From positions 744,001 to 808,000 of the forward strand of contig NZ_QYUR01000008.1 of assembly GCF_003596405.1 (NCBI RefSeq): a stretch of 64,000 bases of DNA, in the 5' to 3' direction. The translations under genes and the position numbers were made by a program. Shown here piece after piece: positions 10,614 through 18,730 of this stretch (position 1 is its first letter; every line of letters starts with the position of its first letter). The notes under the pieces are model-generated. The model was given only the letters and a program-made list of their open reading frames with translations. It ran no database searches and was not told the origin of the DNA. Source of the DNA: Pseudomonas cavernicola. Its GTDB lineage: Bacteria > Pseudomonadota > Gammaproteobacteria > Pseudomonadales > Pseudomonadaceae.

Positions 10614-12341
10614 TCATAGCTCTGGCCCCATGGAGAAGTGCAAGCGTATGCCGCCGTCATCATCCAGCGCATGCGCCAGATCGAGGCGCAGCGGCCCGAC
10701 CGGCGAGACCCAGCGGATGCCCAGGCCGACGCCGGTTTTCAAGGTAGGAAACTCCAACGAGCGGAAGGCGTTGCCCTGATCGACGAAAGCGGCCACTCGC
10801 CAGCGTTCGGCAATCGAGTATTGATACTCAAGGCTGCCGGCGAACACATAACGCCCGCCAATGCGGTCACCCTCCGAGTTTTCCGGCGAGAGCGTCTGAT
10901 AGTCATAGCCCCGCACGCTTTGGTCGCCGCCGGCAAAGAAACGCAAAGAGGGTGGAATTGAGCCGTAGTCATCGGTTGCCGTACCGCCCAGTTGCAGGCG
11001 GCCGAGCAAGCGATGGTTCTGCCAAAGGGTGGTCAGGCCCTTGAGCATGGCCGTGCCATACAACAGGTTGGCGTCGGAGAGCAGCCCCTCCTTGGCCGCC
11101 GAGGCGTCGAATTGCAAGCGGTAGCCGTTGTGCGGATCGATCTGATTGTCACTCTGGAGATAGGCGTAGCTGACACCGGGCATCAGCAAGTTGCTCAAGC
11201 CGTTGTCATCGCCTAAACGGTATTCCTCACGCTGAAATTTCAACGAGAGCACCTGCTGCCAGCCGCTGTCGAGTTTGCTGTGCCATTCCGGGCCAACGGT
11301 AAGGAGTCGGCTGAGGCTGTCGGTATCGGCGAACTCTTCATATTGATAGCCGCCGGCGAAGCGCAGCTTGTCAGTCAGCGGCGGATCGAGGGGAATGTCA
11401 TACCACAGGCCGATGCTTTGCCGCGGTGCCGACAGCTCCATTTCCGTACCGTAACTGTGGCCTTGTGGGTTGGCCCAGTGCCGCGTCCAGTTAGCCTTGC
11501 CACGCGGACCGACGTCCGTGGAAAAGCCCAAGCCAAGCCCCATGGTCCACGGCTTGCGCGTGCTTAGTTGCACCTGTACGGGAATTTGCTGGTTGAGCGC
11601 CTGAGCGGGCGCGGCGTCTACCCGCACCGTTTCGAAATAACCGCTGCCTTGCAGGCTCTGATAAAGCTCGGCGATCAACTCGGAGTCGTAGGCGGTATTA
11701 GCTTTGAACGGCACCATGCGCTGCAGCAACTCTTCATCGAAAGGCGCATCACCGGCGAACTTGACCGGGCCCAGCACGTAACGCGGGCCGCTGTCATAGA
11801 TCAGCTCAATGTCCGCCACGCCCCCCTCTGGGTCGATAGCCAGGCGCTGGCTGCTGAAACGACCACTGAAGAAACCGTAGCGCGAGGCCTGATTCTGGAT
11901 CAGCCGTTTGGCATCTTCATAGCTACCGTGGTTGAGCACCGCACCCGGTTTCAGTTGCGTGCTCTTGGGTAGACGAAAAGTCTTGAGCTGAGCCGCCGGC
12001 CCATCAATACGCACGGTGACATTGCGCAGGTGCACGGGCTCACCCGGCGTGATCGAAATGATCAAGCTCAGGTTCCTGCCGGTTTTGACTTCGCTGTCGA
12101 TCTGCGCCTGGTAATAACCCAGCGCCTCTGCGGCCTTACGAGCCTGCACCTCGGCCCCACGTCGAAAACGCTGCAAGGCAGCCTCATCGCGGTCGCCGAC
12201 GCCACCGACATAACCTTCAACGTTGGCTTTAAGCGTCGAATTGGCCGGTTTGATCCGCACGTCCAGCTGGCTTTGCGCCAGGGCTGCCGAGCTGATGGCC
12301 AGGAGCGCAATCGACAGCCAGATCTTTCCTTGAAAATTCAT
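10614..12341 (-). CDS. tamA: Translocation and assembly module outer-membrane protein TamA
   Basis: Omp85-family outer-membrane protein of 575 residues. The signal peptide is MNFQGKIWLSIALLAISSAALA with cleavage before QSQLDVR. Three POTRA domains follow (about residues 25-265), for example VHLRNVTVRIDG and ELYQSLQGSGYFETVRVD. The C-terminal 16-stranded barrel has the conserved RFFAGGDQSVRGYDYQTLSP (VRGY motif on lid loop 6) and a terminal strand ending FSMGPEL. The ATG at 12341 is preferred over one six codons upstream because the signal peptide begins there. A diverged copy of the first 33 codons recurs at 16824-16922 next to a second GNAT gene. Confidence 0.95.
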   Translation of the reverse strand: MNFQGKIWLSIALLAISSAALAQSQLDVRIKPANSTLKANVEGYVGGVGDRDEAALQRFRRGAEVQARKAAEALGYYQAQIDSEVKTGRNLSLIISITPGEPVHLRNVTVRIDGPAAQLKTFRLPKSTQLKPGAVLNHGSYEDAKRLIQNQASRYGFFSGRFSSQRLAIDPEGGVADIELIYDSGPRYVLGPVKFAGDAPFDEELLQRMVPFKANTAYDSELIAELYQSLQGSGYFETVRVDAAPAQALNQQIPVQVQLSTRKPWTMGLGLGFSTDVGPRGKANWTRHWANPQGHSYGTEMELSAPRQSIGLWYDIPLDPPLTDKLRFAGGYQYEEFADTDSLSRLLTVGPEWHSKLDSGWQQVLSLKFQREEYRLGDDNGLSNLLMPGVSYAYLQSDNQIDPHNGYRLQFDASAAKEGLLSDANLLYGTAMLKGLTTLWQNHRLLGRLQLGGTATDDYGSIPPSLRFFAGGDQSVRGYDYQTLSPENSEGDRIGGRYVFAGSLEYQYSIAERWRVAAFVDQGNAFRSLEFPTLKTGVGLGIRWVSPVGPLRLDLAHALDDDGGIRLHFSMGPEL

Positions 12342-12420
12342 AGCCGCGGATGCTAACACGAGCCGAGCCGCATTCCAGGAGCCTGTCTGGCAAGGGACTC
12401 TTCAGCCCCCAGAGGAGCAT

Positions 12421-12928
12421 TCAGGCACCGGCCGGCACGGCTGGTTGCGGGTTGGGATGAAAGAACACGTGCTCGATGATCGGTCCAACCGCCACCTCAC
12501 CGATCTCCTCGTAACCCTGGCGCTTGTAGAACTCCAGGTAGCGCGGATTGCCGGTATCCAGCACCACGCCTTGCGAGCCGGCATCCTCGGCGCACCAGTT
12601 GTGCAGCGCTTCGAGTAACTGCTCGCCAAGGTGTTTACCCTGAAACTCCGGGTGCACCCCCAGCAGTGGCAGCACGTGATACGGCCCCGGCGGCAGGCAG
12701 GCAAGCACCGCGTGGTGATACTCCAGATAGCGCTTGGTGCAGCGCACACCGGTAGTCAGCAGCATGCGCAACCGCCAGCCCCAGCTTTCGGTGATGTCCA
12801 ACCGCCGTTGTGGTGGCGCAATCAGCGCGAGGGCCACCAGACGATCATTAATCAACAGACCGATGGTCGGCAGTTCTTCGGCGAAATGCTGTTGCACCAG
12901 TTCGCGCATGGTGGACCGCACGCGCTGG
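12421..12928 (-). pseudogene. 5'-truncated GNAT acetyltransferase copy (left copy)
   Basis: This 508-base block is nearly identical to the last 508 bases of the intact GNAT gene at 17022-17529, with only a few differences by eye. It keeps the acetyl-CoA-binding part ([22 protein letters not shown]) but lacks the first 50 or so residues. At 12923-12928 it is fused through the shared hexamer CGCTGG to a piece of xthA. The frame stays open to 12981 only because it reads xthA backwards. It is best read as the remnant left by a deletion in one copy of a duplicated locus. Confidence 0.85.
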
Positions 12929-13265
12929 CCGACGTCGAGGCCCTCGGTTACCAGGTGCATTACCACGGACAGAAAGGCCACTACGGCGTCGCCCTACTCT
13001 CGCGCCAAACCCCGCTGGCCTTGCATAAAGGCTTTCCCGGCGATGAGGAAGATGCGCAACGGCGCTTTATCTGGGGCACCGTTTCAGCTGGTTCGACTAC
13101 CGCAGCCGGGGCTTCGAAGACGAGCCCAAGCGCGGCCTGCGTATCGATGTGATCCTGACCTCCAATGCTCTCCAGTCGCGGATCAAAGCCGCCGGCGTGG
13201 ACTACGACCTGCGCGCCATGGAAAAACCTTCCGACCATGCGCCGATCTGGCTGGAGCTGAGCTGA
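12924..13265 (+). pseudogene. xthA remnant (left copy) with internal deletion
   Basis: Two blocks of exodeoxyribonuclease III sequence. Positions 12929-13080 correspond to 17975-18126 and 13081-13265 to 18470-18654 of the intact xthA; block lengths match exactly (152 and 185 bases). The 5' end of the gene and a 343-base internal segment are missing, the latter joined at a short ACC overlap that also breaks the frame. Divergence from the intact copy looks like roughly 10 percent in the 3' block, far more than in the neighbouring GNAT block. Not functional. Confidence 0.9.
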
Positions 13266-13279
13266 AGCCCAGTTCGTAG

Positions 13280-13307
13280 GGCGGGTTAGCCAAAGCCGTA
13301 ACCCGCC
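13280..13307. repeat. GGCGGGTTA / TAACCCGCC palindrome
   Basis: Nine-base inverted repeat with a 10-nt loop just after the xthA remnant. A sister element (GTCGGGTTA / TAACCCGAC) lies at 32852-32877, so this is a dispersed palindromic repeat family. Confidence 0.6.
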
Positions 13308-13578
13308 GCACACCTTTACTGGCCGGATAACCGAGAGCAGTAGTTTTCACCCAGCCTGCTATGCCCGCGATTAGGGCGACCAACGACCATCACCGCTCCG
13401 CCATGATGCAAAAAACCAAGCAAGTGGCGCTGCGGCCTGGGTGGCATCCAGAGAAATAATCAAGATTACATACTTGCTGTAAGTACATGATTTAAAACAT
13501 ACAAAATCCTATTCTAGATTTTACTTCAAATCGGATTCAGTGCCTAAAACTGCAGTCCTGGCCGAGCCCTAGGGCAAC

Positions 13579-13596
13579 TTGGCAAGCCCCTTGCAA
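13579..13596 (+). promoter_or_regulatory. Sigma-54 (RpoN) promoter of the nitrate ABC transporter operon
   Basis: TTGGCAAGCCCCTTGCAA has the invariant GG at 13581-13582 and GC at 13593-13594, separated by exactly ten bases, as in the -24/-12 consensus TGGCAC-N5-TTGC. Transcription would start near 13606, leaving a leader of about 130 bases. AT-rich sequence lies upstream (13450-13540). No clear NtrC site was identified by eye. Confidence 0.8.
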
Positions 13597-13623
13597 TTCC
13601 TTTTTCAAGATTCTTGCGCAGCA

Positions 13624-13714
13624 CACCAACGGCGGTGGGCCGCGGATCACGGACAACGGCGTCCGCTGGATGACTCTCGTTTTGGGAGCTATCTGGCGGC
13701 GCCGTTTTTGTTTT
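13624..13714 (+). promoter_or_regulatory. ANTAR-type antitermination leader: two hexaloop hairpins plus overlapping terminator
   Basis: Hairpin P1 is CACC-AACGGC-GGTG (13624-13637). Hairpin P2 is CGGAC-AACGGC-GTCCG (13650-13665). Both have the same six-base loop with A at position 1 and G at position 4, the signature recognised by ANTAR-domain antiterminators such as NasR and NasT. The loop and 3' strand of P2 (13655-13666) can instead pair with 13696-13706 (one bulged base), with an inner CTCTC / GGGAG hairpin (13674-13688), followed by TTTTTGTTTT. This makes P2 and the terminator mutually exclusive, the known layout for nitrate/nitrite-responsive attenuation. No ANTAR protein gene is in the window. 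Confidence 0.85.
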
Positions 13715-13736
13715 GCACTCTTGAAAGGAAAACACC

Positions 13737-15020
13737 ATGTCTGATCGTGATTCGAATGACCCGCTGAACAACAGCCGTCGCCATTTCTTGAAAAAATCCA
13801 TCGCCGCCGCCGGCACCCTCGGAGGGATTGCCGCCCTGGGCCTGTCCGCGCCCAGCTTTATGCGCAGCGCCGCCTGGGCCGCCGGCTCCGACGCCCCGGA
13901 AAAAGCCGCGCTGAAGGTCGGCTTTATCCCGCTGACCGACTGCGCCTCGCTGATCGTCGCCGCCACCCAGGGTTTTGGCGAAAAATACGGCTTGAGCATC
14001 ACCCCGAGCAAGGAAGCCTCCTGGGCCGGCGTGCGCGACAAGCTCAATACCGGCGAGTTGGATGCTGCCCACGTGCTGTACGGCATGATGTACGGCGCGC
14101 AACTGGGCGTTGCCGGGCCGCAGACCGACATGGCCGTGCTGATGGGCCTGAACCAGAACGGCCAAGCCATCACCCTCTCCAAACAGCTGAAAGAAGCCGG
14201 CGTGACCAACGGCGAGCAGCTGGCCGCCCACGTGAAAAAAGGCGGCGCGCCGCTGACGTTCGCCCAGACCTTCCCTACCGGCACCCACGCCATGTGGTTG
14301 TATTACTGGCTGGCCAGCCAGGGCATCAACCCCCTATCGGACGTGAAAACCATCACCGTGCCGCCACCACAGATGGTCGCCAATATGCGCGTCGGCAATA
14401 TGGACGGCTTTTGCGTGGGCGAGCCCTGGGGCGCACGGGCGATCTTCGACAAGATCGGTTTTACCGCCACCACCACCCAGCAGATCTGGCCGGATCACCC
14501 GGAAAAAGTCCTCGGCGCCACCCGCGCCTTTATCGAGCAAAACCCCAATACCGCACGGGCCCTGATCATGGCCATCCTCGACGCCAGCCGTTTTATCGAA
14601 GCCAGCGCGGAAAACAAGAAAAGCACCGCCAAGCTGATCGCCGGCAAGGCCTACGTCAACGCTCCGGTGGACGTGATCGAGCAACGCTTTCTCGGCAACT
14701 ACGAAGACGGTCTCGGCAACAGCTGGCAGGACAAACACGCCATGGCCTTCTGCAAGGGCGGCACGGTCAACTACCCCTACCACTCCGACGGCATGTGGTT
14801 CATGACCCAGTTCCGCCGCTGGGGCCTGATCAAGGAAGACCCGGACTATGCCGCCATCGCCGGCAAAATCAACCAGACCGCGCTGTTTAGCGAAGCGGCC
14901 AGCGCCCTGCACCTGCCACTGCCGAGCAGCGTCATGCGTTCCAGCACCCTGCTTGACGGCAAGGTCTGGGACGGTTCCAACCCTGCCGCTTATGTCCAGT
15001 CCTTTGCGATAAAAGCCTGA
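13737..15020 (+). CDS. ABC transporter substrate-binding protein, nitrate type (NrtA/NasF family)
   Basis: Periplasmic binding protein of 427 residues from the NrtA/CmpA family (nitrate, nitrite or related anions). The N-terminus carries a Tat signal (SRRHFLKK, Arg14-Arg15, then a hydrophobic stretch and cleavage near AWAAG), so it is exported folded. Family stretches include VGFIPLTDCASLIVAATQGF and DKLNTGELDAAHVLYGMMYG. GAAAGGA precedes the ATG. It heads a three-gene operon with permease and ATPase. The sigma-54 promoter and ANTAR attenuator upstream support nitrate or nitrite over taurine or sulfonates as substrate. The locus lies between two copies of the GNAT-xthA segment. Confidence 0.88.
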   Translation: MSDRDSNDPLNNSRRHFLKKSIAAAGTLGGIAALGLSAPSFMRSAAWAAGSDAPEKAALKVGFIPLTDCASLIVAATQGFGEKYGLSITPSKEASWAGVRDKLNTGELDAAHVLYGMMYGAQLGVAGPQTDMAVLMGLNQNGQAITLSKQLKEAGVTNGEQLAAHVKKGGAPLTFAQTFPTGTHAMWLYYWLASQGINPLSDVKTITVPPPQMVANMRVGNMDGFCVGEPWGARAIFDKIGFTATTTQQIWPDHPEKVLGATRAFIEQNPNTARALIMAILDASRFIEASAENKKSTAKLIAGKAYVNAPVDVIEQRFLGNYEDGLGNSWQDKHAMAFCKGGTVNYPYHSDGMWFMTQFRRWGLIKEDPDYAAIAGKINQTALFSEAASALHLPLPSSVMRSSTLLDGKVWDGSNPAAYVQSFAIKA

Positions 15021-15028
15021 GGCCCGAG

Positions 15029-15880
15029 ATGAACGCATCCCTAAAACCCATGCTGCTGGAAAAAGCCACGCCCCCGGTGGCCGCGCGTCAGGCCTCGCCT
15101 GGCGCGCAGGCCTTCGCCAACGGGATCAAGGCGGTGATCCCGCCGGTGCTCGGCATCGCCCTGTTTATCGGCGTCTGGGCCTTGATCGCGGTGAAAAGCG
15201 AGGGCCTGCCCGGCCCGCTGTCCACCTGGTATTCGGCGCTGGAGCTGTTCGCCGACCCGTTCTACGACAACGGCCCGAACGACATGGGCATCGGCTGGAA
15301 CATCCTCCACTCCCTCGGCCGGGTCGGCATGGGGTTTGGTCTGGCGGCGCTGATCGGTATCCCATTGGGTTTTGCCATCGGCCGCTTCGCCTTCCTGGCC
15401 GGCATGCTCGCGCCGATCATCAGCCTGCTGCGACCGGTGTCGCCGCTGGCCTGGCTGCCGATTGGGCTGCTGGTGTTCGAGGCAGCCGGTCCGGCCTCGA
15501 TCTGGGTGATATTTATCAGCGCCATCTGGCCGATCATCCTCAACACCGCCGCCGGGGTTGCCAGCGTGCCGCAGGACTATCTGAACGTGGCCCGCGTGCT
15601 CAAGCTCAGCGAATGGAAGGTGCTGACGCGCATCCTCTTTCCCGCCGTCCTGCCGCACCTGATGACCGGCATCCGCCTGGCCATGGGCATCGCCTGGCTG
15701 GTGATAGTCGCCGCGGAAATGCTCACCGGCGGCATCGGCCTGGGTTTTTGGGTCTGGGACGAGTGGAACAACCTCAACGTCGAACACATCCTGATCGCCA
15801 TCATCGTCGTCGGCCTGATCGGCCTGCTGCTCGAACAAGCGCTGCTGCTGATCGCCAAACGCTTCGATTACGCCAACTGA
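15029..15880 (+). CDS. ABC transporter permease, nitrate type (NrtB/NasE family)
   Basis: Inner-membrane permease of 283 residues with about six hydrophobic segments after a 35-residue cytoplasmic N-terminus. The ATPase-coupling EAA loop is visible around DYLNVARVLKLSEWKVLTRI-LFPAVLPHLMTGIRLAMGIAW. It begins 8 bases after the binding-protein stop and belongs to the same operon. Family resemblance covers NrtB, SsuC and TauC; the nitrate assignment comes from the partner protein and the leader. Confidence 0.88.
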   Translation: MNASLKPMLLEKATPPVAARQASPGAQAFANGIKAVIPPVLGIALFIGVWALIAVKSEGLPGPLSTWYSALELFADPFYDNGPNDMGIGWNILHSLGRVGMGFGLAALIGIPLGFAIGRFAFLAGMLAPIISLLRPVSPLAWLPIGLLVFEAAGPASIWVIFISAIWPIILNTAAGVASVPQDYLNVARVLKLSEWKVLTRILFPAVLPHLMTGIRLAMGIAWLVIVAAEMLTGGIGLGFWVWDEWNNLNVEHILIAIIVVGLIGLLLEQALLLIAKRFDYAN

Positions 15881-15888
15881 AGCATTTC

Positions 15889-15955
15889 TGTAGGAGCGAG
15901 CTCTGCTCGCGATCATCAACGCGAAAAGCGATCGCCAGCAGAGCTAGCTCCTACA
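15889..15955. repeat. BIME: inverted pair of REP elements inside the transporter operon
   Basis: TGTAGGAGCGAGCTCTGCTC at 15889-15908 faces GAGCTAGCTCCTACA at 15941-15955, separated by about 32 bases. It fills the 90-base gap between permease and ATPase genes, where it could stabilise or attenuate the mRNA. Confidence 0.8.
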
Positions 15956-15970
15956 AACCGGAGAAGGAAC

Positions 15971-16762
15971 ATGGAAAAATTCGTTGAGCTGACCCACGTC
16001 AGCAAAGATTTCGACACCAAAAAAGGCCGCTTCCAGGCCCTGGCGGACGTCAACCTGAGCATCGCCAGCGGCGAATTCGTGACCCTGATCGGCCATTCCG
16101 GCTGCGGCAAATCCACCTTGCTCAACCTGATCGCCGGCCTGCTCGAGGCCAGCGACGGCGGGCTGATCTGCAACGGCCGGGAAATCGACGGCCCCGGTCC
16201 GGAACGCGGCGTGGTGTTCCAGAACCACAGCCTGCTGCCCTGGATGACCTGCTACGGCAACGTCCACCTGGCGGTGGAAAAGGTCTTCGGCGCCAAGGAA
16301 AACAAGGCCCGGCTCAAGGCTCGCAGCGAAGCCGCGCTGAACCTGGTCGGCCTGGGTCACGCCAGCCACAAGCACCCGAACGAAATCTCCGGCGGCATGA
16401 AACAGCGCGTCGGCATCGCCCGCGCCCTGGCCATGGAGCCCAAAGTCCTGCTGATGGACGAACCCTTCGGAGCCCTCGACGCCCTGACCCGTGCCCACCT
16501 GCAGGACGAACTGCTGCGCATCGTCGGCGAAACCCACAGCACGGTGGTGATGGTCACCCACGATGTGGACGAAGCCGTGCTGCTGTCCGATCGCATCGTG
16601 ATGATGACCAACGGCCCGGCGGCGACCATCGGCGATATCGTCAAAGTGGGCCTGGAAAGACCCCGTGATCGCCTGGCCCTGGCCAATGATCCGCGGTATC
16701 ACCACTATCGGACGGCGGTGCTGGAGTTCTTGTATCAACGCCAGCAAAGACCGGCGGCCTAA
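15971..16762 (+). CDS. ABC transporter ATP-binding protein, nitrate type (NrtD/NasD family)
   Basis: Cytoplasmic ATPase of 263 residues. Walker A is GHSGCGKST (about residues 42-50), the Q-loop is VVFQNHSLLPW, the signature is ISGGMKQRVGIARAL, Walker B is VLLMDEPFGALD, and the switch His is in VTHDVDEAV. It has a single nucleotide-binding domain, so it is NrtD/SsuB-like and not a fused NrtC. GGAGAAGGAAC precedes the ATG. It is the last gene of the operon and is separated from the permease by a BIME. Confidence 0.9.
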   Translation: MEKFVELTHVSKDFDTKKGRFQALADVNLSIASGEFVTLIGHSGCGKSTLLNLIAGLLEASDGGLICNGREIDGPGPERGVVFQNHSLLPWMTCYGNVHLAVEKVFGAKENKARLKARSEAALNLVGLGHASHKHPNEISGGMKQRVGIARALAMEPKVLLMDEPFGALDALTRAHLQDELLRIVGETHSTVVMVTHDVDEAVLLSDRIVMMTNGPAATIGDIVKVGLERPRDRLALANDPRYHHYRTAVLEFLYQRQQRPAA

Positions 16763-16823
16763 GTGTGAAAAATAGCCCTAGCGGCCCGTAGGGTTGATTC
16801 GTTGACCTCTGGTGGTAGCTGTA

Positions 16824-16922
16824 GGCTGGCATGGTCCGCACGTCCAGCTGGTCTTGCGCCCGTGCTGCCGAGCAGGTGATCAGCAGCACCAGCGGCAGCC
16901 CGTATCTGCCTTGAACTGTCAT
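16824..16922 (-). pseudogene. Diverged fragment of the tamA 5' end
   Basis: Read on the minus strand from the ATG at 16922 it gives MTVQGRYGLPLVLLITCSAA then RAQDQLDVRTMPA. It aligns without gaps to the tamA start MNFQGKIWLSIALLAISSAA then LAQSQLDVRIKPA, at roughly two-thirds identity. The sequence upstream of the ATG also resembles that of tamA. Similarity stops after about 33 codons. The fragment marks the left end of the right-hand copy of the tamA-GNAT-xthA segment and is too diverged to be a recent duplicate of the local tamA, so it may come from another strain. Confidence 0.75.
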
Positions 16923-17021
16923 GGACCCGATACTAACGCAACCCTAGAGCGGCACGGCAGTCTCGAGGGCTGGCTAGAACGCATTTTTACAGAGGGTGGT
17001 ACCTGTTGACTTAAGCGTGAC

Positions 17022-17678
17022 TCAGGCACTGGCCAACACGGCTGGTTGCGGGTTGGGATGAAAGAACACGTGCTCGATGATCGGTCCAACCGCCACCTCG
17101 CCGATCTCCTCGTAACCCTGGCGCTTGTAGAACTCCAGGTAGCGCGGATTGCCGGTATCCAGCACCACGCCTTGCGAGCCGGCATCCTCGGCGCACCAGT
17201 TGTGCAGCGCTTCGAGTAACTGCTCGCCAAGGTGTTTACCCTGAAACTCCGGGTGCACCCCCAGCAGTGGCAGCACGTGATACGGCCCCGGCGGCAGGCA
17301 GGCAAGCACCGCGTGGTGATACTCCAGATAGCGCTTGGTGCAGCGCACACCGGTAGTCAGCAGCATGCGCAACCGCCAGCCCCAGCTTTCGGTGATGTCC
17401 AACCGCCGTTGTGGTGGCGCAATCAGCGCAAGGGCCACCAGACGATCGTTAATCAACAGACCAATGGTCGGCAGTTCTTCGGCGAAATGCTGTTGCACCA
17501 GTTCGCGCATGGTGGACCGCACGCGCTGGTCGAAGCCGGGGCGTTCAGACTCGAACAGATAGCCAAAGGTAGGTTCGTGACGGTAGGCGTGGTACAGCAA
17601 CGAGCGCGCTTCGTGGATGAAGCTGCTATCGAGCAGTCGAACTTCAGCGGGTGCAACAGCAACAGACGATGCAGGCAT
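17022..17678 (-). CDS. GNAT-family N-acetyltransferase (intact copy)
   Basis: Acetyltransferase of 218 residues. The GNAT fold is supported by the acetyl-CoA loop [20 protein letters not shown] (motif A, Q/R-x-x-G-x-G/A type), and by the following GVVLDTGNPRYLEFYKRQGYEEIGEV. The acetylated substrate is unknown. The start at 17678 is chosen for AAGAGGT just upstream; the longer frame reads through a tandem repeat. It is divergent from xthA (164-base gap), the usual Pseudomonas arrangement beside tamA. A truncated near-identical copy lies at 12421-12928. Confidence 0.85.
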   Translation of the reverse strand: MPASSVAVAPAEVRLLDSSFIHEARSLLYHAYRHEPTFGYLFESERPGFDQRVRSTMRELVQQHFAEELPTIGLLINDRLVALALIAPPQRRLDITESWGWRLRMLLTTGVRCTKRYLEYHHAVLACLPPGPYHVLPLLGVHPEFQGKHLGEQLLEALHNWCAEDAGSQGVVLDTGNPRYLEFYKRQGYEEIGEVAVGPIIEHVFFHPNPQPAVLASA

Positions 17679-17694
17679 GCACAGTGACCTCTTC

Positions 17695-17736
17695 TTGTTA
17701 TGTGGTGCCCACCCCTTGCTATGTGGGGCCCACCCC
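17695..17736. repeat. 21-bp imperfect tandem repeat in the GNAT/xthA promoter region
   Basis: Two adjacent 21-base units (17695-17715 and 17716-17736) of the form TTGYTATGTGGKGCCCACCCC differ at two positions. The repeat lies in the divergent promoter region and was not retained in the left copy of the locus. Confidence 0.75.
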
Positions 17737-17841
17737 CACGTTAGCACCGCCCCGCCAGAGCTGCCAGATGACTGGCCGCGCAGTCGAACAATCGGCTAGC
17801 ATCGCAAGCTCTCAAGGTAGAAAGCCCAGGACCCGCCGCTC

Positions 17842-18654
17842 ATGAAGATCGTCTCCTTCAACATCAACGGCCTGCGTGCCCGCCCACATCAACTGGCGGC
17901 GCTGATCGAGAAGCATCAGCCGGACGTGATCGGTCTACAGGAAACCAAAGTTTCTGACGAGCAGTTCCCGCTGGCCGACGTCGAGGCCCTCGGTTACCAG
18001 GTGCATTACCACGGACAGAAAGGCCACTACGGCGTCGCCCTGCTCTCACGCCAAGCACCACTGGCGCTGCATAAAGGCTTTCCCGGCGATGAGGAAGATG
18101 CGCAACGGCGTTTCATCTGGGGCACCTTCGCCGACGCCAATGGCCAGCCGGTTACCGTAATGAACGGCTACTTCCCGCAGGGCGAAAACCGCGACCACCC
18201 AACCAAGTTCCCGGCCAAGCAACGCTTCTATGCTGACTTGCAGGCCTTGCTGGAAGGCCAGTTCCAACCCAACCAGTCGCTGGTGGTAATGGGCGATATC
18301 AACATTTCCCCGGAAGACTGCGACATTGGTATCGGCGAGGAGAACCGCAAGCGTTGGCTGAAGACCGGCAAATGCAGCTTCCTGCCGGAGGAGCGTGAGT
18401 GGCTGGCCACCCTGAAAAACTGGGGCCTGGTCGACAGTTTTCGGCAGATCTACCCGGACGTGGCCGACCGCTTCAGTTGGTTCGACTACCGCAGCCGGGG
18501 CTTCGAAGACGAGCCCAAGCGCGGCCTGCGCATCGATGTGATCCTGACCTCCAGCGGCCTGCAGCCGCGGATCAAAGCCGCTGGCGTGGACTACGACCTG
18601 CGTGCCATGGAAAAACCCTCCGACCATGCGCCGATCTGGCTGGAGTTGGGTTAG
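17842..18654 (+). CDS. xthA: Exodeoxyribonuclease III
   Basis: DNA repair enzyme of 270 residues with 3'-5' exonuclease and AP-endonuclease activity, cytoplasmic and Mg-dependent. Catalytic residues of the EEP fold are all visible: Asn7 (SFNINGLR), Glu34 (GLQETK), Asp152 and Asn154 (MGDINIS), Asp in LRIDVIL, and His262 (SDHAPIW). Length equals the family norm. It is divergent from the GNAT gene. A remnant copy with two deletions lies 4.9 kb upstream; this copy is complete. Confidence 0.96.
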   Translation: MKIVSFNINGLRARPHQLAALIEKHQPDVIGLQETKVSDEQFPLADVEALGYQVHYHGQKGHYGVALLSRQAPLALHKGFPGDEEDAQRRFIWGTFADANGQPVTVMNGYFPQGENRDHPTKFPAKQRFYADLQALLEGQFQPNQSLVVMGDINISPEDCDIGIGEENRKRWLKTGKCSFLPEEREWLATLKNWGLVDSFRQIYPDVADRFSWFDYRSRGFEDEPKRGLRIDVILTSSGLQPRIKAAGVDYDLRAMEKPSDHAPIWLELG

Positions 18655-18730
18655 ACAACCCGCACGTCGACTGCAGTCCGCCGACCTGGGCTAACGTTAT
18701 TTGATCAGCCTATCCCCCTGGGGGACCACT

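Noticed and set aside
12631..13152. 173-codon plus-strand frame spanning the GNAT/xthA fusion
   Set aside because: It reads GNAT backwards, then an xthA fragment, then a frame-shifted tail; a by-product of the deletions and not a gene.
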